Shown: positions 59,882-64,000 of the stretch, in pieces
Layout of the letters: each line of letters begins with the position of its first letter
How positions within the stretch are numbered: the first letter of the stretch is position 1
Assembly: GCF_001561995.1 (NCBI RefSeq)
Contig: NZ_LLWC01000009.1
Coordinates: forward strand, 1 to 64,000
Origin: Polycladidibacter hongkongensis
GTDB lineage: Bacteria > Pseudomonadota > Alphaproteobacteria > Rhizobiales > Stappiaceae
Length of the DNA stretch: 64,000 nucleotides
Reading direction: 5' to 3'
Notes under the pieces: model-generated
Told to the model about the DNA's origin: nothing
The model's input: the letters and a program-made list of their open reading frames with translations, nothing else
Database searches by the model: none
Position numbers and translations under genes: made by a program

Positions 59882-60062
59882 GTGCCTCCATTGTCAGCGG
59901 GACCAAGCCCCCAACTATTGGCGGGCGATATAAAGATAGCTTTATATCATGTTTGCTATTGCGGCGCGTTTCGGTTTATATACCGGCAGAGCGAAAAGCG
60001 GGTCGGGCATCGCCGCATGGTTCCTCGTTTCTCGCAGCTGCTGCAACCTAAGGGATCTCGTC

Positions 60063-61463
60063 ATGAGCACCACATCCGATTACATCGTCAAAGACATCTC
60101 TCTGGCCGAATGGGGCCGCACCGAGATCGAAATCGCTGAAACCGAAATGCCCGGCCTGATGGCATGCCGCGAAGAGTTTGGCGCCTCCAAACCGCTGAAA
60201 GGCGCACGCATCGCCGGCTCCTTGCATATGACCATTCAAACCGCAGTTTTGATTGAGACACTGGTCGCGCTGGGTGCGGAAGTTCGCTGGGCGTCTTGCA
60301 ATATTTTCTCAACGCAGGATCAGGCCGCTGCTGCCATAGCTGCCGCTGGCATTCCAGTCTTTGCCGAAAAAGGCGAGACCTTGGAAGAGTACTGGTCTTA
60401 CGCTGATAAAATCTTCGACTGGGGCAATGGCGAAACTGCCAATATGATCCTTGATGATGGTGGCGACGCGACCTTGATGATCCTGCTTGGCGCAAAAGCA
60501 GAGAACGACCCTTCAGTTCTTGACAATCCGCAGAACGAAGAGGAAATCGCGCTCTTCAACACAATCAAGGCCCGTCTTGAGCGTGATCCGGGTTTCTTCT
60601 CTAAGGTTAAAGGCAACATCCAAGGCGTTTCTGAGGAAACCACCACTGGTGTGCTGCGCCTTTATGAAATGCAGAAGAATGGTGAGCTGCCTTTCCCGGC
60701 AATCAACGTTAATGATAGCGTGACCAAATCCAAGTTTGATAATCGCTATGGCTGCCGCGAATCCTTGGTTGACGGTATCCGCCGTGGCACGGATGTGATG
60801 ATGGCAGGTAAAGTTGCTGTCGTTGCTGGTTATGGCGATGTGGGCAAAGGCTCCGCTCAATCACTTCAAGGTGCTGGTGCGCGTGTTATTGTCACCGAGA
60901 TCGATCCAATCTGTGCGCTGCAAGCATCCATGGATGGCTATGAGGTCAAAACCATGGAAGAAGCTGTCAAAGAAGGCGACATCTTCGTCACCGCAACAGG
61001 CAACAAAGATGTCATTCGCGCCGACCACATGCGCGACATGAAAGACATGGCAATCGTTTGTAACATTGGTCATTTTGACAATGAGATACAGGTTGCTGCC
61101 CTGCGTAATTACAAATGGCGCAATGTAAAACCTCAAGTGGATATGATCGAGTATCCAGATGGTAAGCGCTTGATCCTTCTCTCCGAAGGTCGCCTTGTAA
61201 ACCTAGGGAACGCAACCGGTCACCCTTCCTTTGTTATGTCGGCGAGCTTCACCAACCAAGTGCTTGCCCAAATCGAGCTCTACAAGAATGGCGACAACTA
61301 CAAAAATGAAGTTTATGTGCTGCCTAAGCAGTTGGACGAAAAGGTCGCACGCCTGCACTTGAAAAAACTTGGCGTGACGCTCACAGAGCTTAGTGACGAC
61401 CAAGCCTCGTACCTCGGCATCGAGAAGAGTGGCCCGTTCAAGGCAGAGCACTATAAATATTAA
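60063..61463 (+). CDS. ahcY: Adenosylhomocysteinase
   Basis: A 466-residue enzyme that splits S-adenosylhomocysteine into adenosine and homocysteine. ATG 60063 follows AAGGGA and gives the normal length. Conserved parts include [44 protein letters not shown] with the catalytic Lys/Asp, the NAD motif [18 protein letters not shown], and the C-terminal [10 protein letters not shown] that contacts NAD of the neighbour subunit. It recycles the methyl cycle. It has its own terminator. Confidence 0.97.
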   Translation: MSTTSDYIVKDISLAEWGRTEIEIAETEMPGLMACREEFGASKPLKGARIAGSLHMTIQTAVLIETLVALGAEVRWASCNIFSTQDQAAAAIAAAGIPVFAEKGETLEEYWSYADKIFDWGNGETANMILDDGGDATLMILLGAKAENDPSVLDNPQNEEEIALFNTIKARLERDPGFFSKVKGNIQGVSEETTTGVLRLYEMQKNGELPFPAINVNDSVTKSKFDNRYGCRESLVDGIRRGTDVMMAGKVAVVAGYGDVGKGSAQSLQGAGARVIVTEIDPICALQASMDGYEVKTMEEAVKEGDIFVTATGNKDVIRADHMRDMKDMAIVCNIGHFDNEIQVAALRNYKWRNVKPQVDMIEYPDGKRLILLSEGRLVNLGNATGHPSFVMSASFTNQVLAQIELYKNGDNYKNEVYVLPKQLDEKVARLHLKKLGVTLTELSDDQASYLGIEKSGPFKAEHYKY

Positions 61464-61526
61464 TAGGTCAGCGACGCAGGGTAACTTCAGTAACTAAGGT
61501 TGCCCAGAAAAAACCTAAATATCAAG

Positions 61527-61569
61527 CCGCGGAAATCAGCAGCGCAAGCCCTGAAATCCGCGGTTTTTT
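61527..61569 (+). terminator. Rho-independent terminator after ahcY
   Basis: CCGCGGAAATCAG (61527-61539) pairs with CTGAAATCCGCGG (61551-61563) with a small internal mismatch, followed by six T. Confidence 0.88.
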
Positions 61570-61743
61570 GTTGCCATTTCGCCGTCGATCTGGGGAAACG
61601 CGAGGATAATCGATCAGAAGGCTTTAGCCGCGCATTCAATCACGTTATGGTTAACGCTGAATCAGTCGTATTGTTGGCGGTAGAGCGGCTCGTTCCCGAT
61701 CAGAAGACTGGTCATTATAGCGGCGGAAAATTTGGGGGCATGA

Positions 61744-64000
61744 ATGCCATTGAACCGGCAGGGGCGGGTGCACGCTTGTTGTGCCCAGCTCGTGAGGCTT
61801 CGGCAACAGATATCTACAGGGCAAGCGCTTAAGCGCGTCTGGGTTCTGCTGCTCGCCGCTACTTCTTTGCCAGCCCATGCCGCCGAGACGCAGCCAAGCG
61901 CGGCGCCACTTTTAGTGGTATCCCTTGCGGTGCTGGGCGGCGCGCTGCTCTTTGCTGGTTTGGTCGCAAGATCCAATCTCCGTTTGCGCGCGCAGCTTGC
62001 AAAACAGTCAATGCAGCAGACAAAAGAAGCCCGCTTGCACTCAAGCAGTGTCGATTATCTGCAAAGCCTTCTGGAAACAGAAGATTGCCTTATGCTTGTT
62101 TGGGATCATCCTCAAGCAGCGCCTAAGTTGCTCGGCCATGCAATCCGTAATGCCGAGGTGCCAATAGAGGCACGTCAGATAATAGCCTTTGAAGATTGGT
62201 TGGAAGGCACGTCCGCAGAAGCCTTGCGCGCTTATCTGCGCCATTTACATGGTCATGGTGAGGCGTTCCGTGCGACGCTAACGACACTTGATGGCACCTA
62301 TTTGGAGGCGTTAGGGCGCACCGCTGGCGCAGCACTGGTCTTACGTCTGCGGGATTTGACTGATGACCGCCAGCTTAGTGCTCGCCTACGCGAAAACAAC
62401 GTTTTGTTGCGCCACCAGCAAGCAAGCTTGCGTAACTTACTCGATGCGATGCCCGGCCCCGCTTGGCAGCGCGACCGATACGGAAAGCTTGTTTGGGTTA
62501 ATCAGGCTTATGTTGAGGCCGTTGATGCGCGCACGCGCAAACAAACTCTGGAAGGGGCAACCGAGCTGCTTGATGCAAAGGGCCGGGAACGTCTTAGCCT
62601 TATGCGAGATGCCAGCGGTTTGTTCTCCGCTCCTATGCCCGTCGTTGCCGCTGGGGAGCGTCGCGTATTCGACATCACGGACGTGAGGTCTGAAGATGGT
62701 GCCGCGGGGCTCGCTGTTGATATCAGCGAACTGGAGCGCGTGCAGCAGCAATTACGCCGCACCTTGGAATCGCATCGCCGTACGCTCGATCTTTTGCAAA
62801 CAGCAGTTGCAGTTTTTGGTGCTGACAAACGTCTTCAGTTTTACAATGCAGCGTTCGCCCAATTGTTTGGAATGGAAGAGGCACTACTGCAATCCAGCCC
62901 TGAAGAGGGCGCTTTGCTTGATGCCATGCGGGCCGCACGTAAACTGCCAGAGCAGGCCGACTACCGCCTTTGGCGCGCAAAGCATTTGGAAGCCTATCAA
63001 TCTCTTGAGCCCCAAGAAAACTGGTGGTACCTGCCTGATGGACAGGCGCTACGCGTAATCGTCAGTCCCCACCCGCAGGGTGGCGTCACCTATATCTACG
63101 AGAACGTGACTGAAAGGCTTAATCTGGAAAGCCGCTACAATGCTTTGATGAGTGTACAGGGGGAAACCCTTGAAAATCTGAGTGAGGCAGTCGCAGTGTT
63201 TGGTTCCAATGGTCGCCTGCGCCTCTCTAATCCAGCCTTTGCATCATTGCTACGCTTGAAGGAAACAGACCTAGAGGGCGAGCCGCATATAAGCGCGTTG
63301 GTTTTGCGCGCAAAACCGCATTTCACCAAACCAAATAAGTGGGAACACTTGTCCAGCGGCATTACAGGCCTTGACGATACGCGTACTCACACACAAGGTC
63401 GGATGGAGCGCACGGATGGCGTCGTCACCGATTATGCATTGCTGCCGCTACCCGATGGTGGAACTCTCGTCAATTTTGTTGATGTGACCGCCTCGGTAAA
63501 CATCCAGCGGGCGCTGACCGAAAAGAACGAAGCCTTGCAAAAGGCAGACCAGCTCAAAAACGCATTTATCGAGCATGTGAACTATGAGCTACGTTCACCA
63601 CTTACCAACATTATCGGCTTTTCCCAATTGCTCGCAGACCCGATATTCGGTGCATTGACAAACAAGCAACGTGAATATGTTAGCCATATTGAAAGCTCTT
63701 CTGAGGCGCTGCTCTCAATAATCAATAACATTCTTGATCTGGCGACCCTTGATGCAGGCATCATGAAGCTGGACCTCGATGACGTTGATATCAAGGCAGC
63801 GGTTGATGAGGCGGTCCAAGGGCTGCAAGATCGACTGCTTGAAGGCAATATCCAGATAGAAACAGTGTTCTCGCCCAATCTGGGTTCGATGCGCGCAGAT
63901 GCTCGGCGGATCCGCCAAATCCTGTTTAATCTCTTGTCAAACGCTGTCCGCCACTCTGTTAATGGCAGTAAGGTAGAGATCAGCTGCAAACGCCTCAGCG
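61744..64000 (+). CDS. divL: DivL-type tyrosine pseudo-kinase, 5' part
   Basis: 752 codons are in the window and the frame is still open at its end. ATG 61744 has GGGGG five bases upstream and the codon before it is a stop. Two N-terminal membrane segments (VWVLLLAATSLPAHA and PLLVVSLAVLGGALLFAGLVA) are followed by several PAS-like domains (for example AMPGPAWQRDRYGKLVWVNQ, AVAVFGADKRLQFYNAAFA, AVAVFGSNGRLRLSNPAFA). The dimerisation helix reads FIEHVNYELRSPLTNIIGFSQLL: Tyr614 sits where kinases have the phospho-His, as in Caulobacter DivL. The start of the ATPase domain (RIRQILFNLLSNAVRHS) is present. DivL regulates the cell-cycle kinase CckA. Confidence 0.92.
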   Translation, partial: MPLNRQGRVHACCAQLVRLRQQISTGQALKRVWVLLLAATSLPAHAAETQPSAAPLLVVSLAVLGGALLFAGLVARSNLRLRAQLAKQSMQQTKEARLHSSSVDYLQSLLETEDCLMLVWDHPQAAPKLLGHAIRNAEVPIEARQIIAFEDWLEGTSAEALRAYLRHLHGHGEAFRATLTTLDGTYLEALGRTAGAALVLRLRDLTDDRQLSARLRENNVLLRHQQASLRNLLDAMPGPAWQRDRYGKLVWVNQAYVEAVDARTRKQTLEGATELLDAKGRERLSLMRDASGLFSAPMPVVAAGERRVFDITDVRSEDGAAGLAVDISELERVQQQLRRTLESHRRTLDLLQTAVAVFGADKRLQFYNAAFAQLFGMEEALLQSSPEEGALLDAMRAARKLPEQADYRLWRAKHLEAYQSLEPQENWWYLPDGQALRVIVSPHPQGGVTYIYENVTERLNLESRYNALMSVQGETLENLSEAVAVFGSNGRLRLSNPAFASLLRLKETDLEGEPHISALVLRAKPHFTKPNKWEHLSSGITGLDDTRTHTQGRMERTDGVVTDYALLPLPDGGTLVNFVDVTASVNIQRALTEKNEALQKADQLKNAFIEHVNYELRSPLTNIIGFSQLLADPIFGALTNKQREYVSHIESSSEALLSIINNILDLATLDAGIMKLDLDDVDIKAAVDEAVQGLQDRLLEGNIQIETVFSPNLGSMRADARRIRQILFNLLSNAVRHSVNGSKVEISCKRLS

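Noticed and set aside
59882-60062. Possible SAH or SAM riboswitch upstream of ahcY
   Set aside because: A CTGCTGCAACC segment resembles part of the SAH aptamer, but the paired GAGGAGCGCUGC and AGGCUCG elements are not both present.
61570-61743. Small open frame between ahcY and divL on the plus strand
   Set aside because: It begins before the ahcY terminator, runs into divL in another frame, and has no recognisable domain.

Overview
The window is a chromosomal segment of an alphaproteobacterium, most likely a member of the Hyphomicrobiales (Rhizobiales). The evidence is the Rhizobiales-type gene neighbourhoods (pckA next to chvI-chvG-hprK-EIIA-HPr-ahcY-divL; mdh-sucCDAB-lpd; fsa-priA-atpHAGDC), a Brucella Omp19-like lipoprotein, a small GcrA-like protein, and a DivL kinase with Tyr in place of the phospho-acceptor His. 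The moderate GC content and gene content would fit a marine Stappiaceae/Pseudovibrio-like organism, but that placement is inference. I see no insertion sequence, prophage, CRISPR array or tRNA.

Region 1 (1-9.5 kb). The 3' end of a 5S rRNA gene is followed by a LysR regulator. Divergent from it is an Opp-type ABC importer (binding protein, two permeases, two ATPases) and a cytoplasmic formylglycine-type hydrolase that resembles phosphonate monoester hydrolases. The operon ends in a previously easy-to-miss relic: an in-frame deletion joins the first ~30 codons of phnW (2-aminoethylphosphonate transaminase) to the last third of phnX (phosphonoacetaldehyde hydrolase), with further stop and frameshift damage. 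The locus therefore looks like a phosphonate(-ester) uptake and catabolism operon that has lost its C-P cleaving end.

Region 2 (9.5-15.5 kb). A glucose/mannose-type sugar ABC importer sits behind two LacI-like operators 31 bp apart. An EI24/CysZ-like membrane protein and a GNAT acetyltransferase follow. Region 3 (15.5-20.2 kb) holds succinate dehydrogenase sdhCDAB and an Omp25-like beta-barrel protein.

Region 4 (20.3-25.6 kb) is an accessory-like patch: a TetR/carboxymuconolactone decarboxylase pair, a nucleotidyltransferase-fold protein that lacks its catalytic residues, a MAPEG protein, an ArsC/LMW-phosphatase-like protein that lacks all of its catalytic motifs, an Omp19-like protease-inhibitor lipoprotein, and zapE.

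Region 5 (25.7-35.2 kb) is the TCA block mdh-sucC-sucD-sucA-sucB-lpdA; SucB carries two lipoyl domains. Region 6 (35.4-42 kb) has wecB, an unknown periplasmic protein, thiM-thiE behind a TPP riboswitch, xerC, a MarR/EamA regulator-exporter pair with a clear operator-promoter, and endonuclease I. Region 7 (42.3-50.6 kb) is fsa, priA and the F1-ATPase operon. Region 8 (50.6-53.7 kb) has a GcrA C-terminus-like mini-protein and two molybdoenzyme-maturation genes. Region 9 (53.8-64 kb) is pckA, the ChvG/ChvI two-component system, the nitrogen-type PTS parts (HprK, EIIA, HPr), ahcY and the first 752 codons of divL, which runs off the window.
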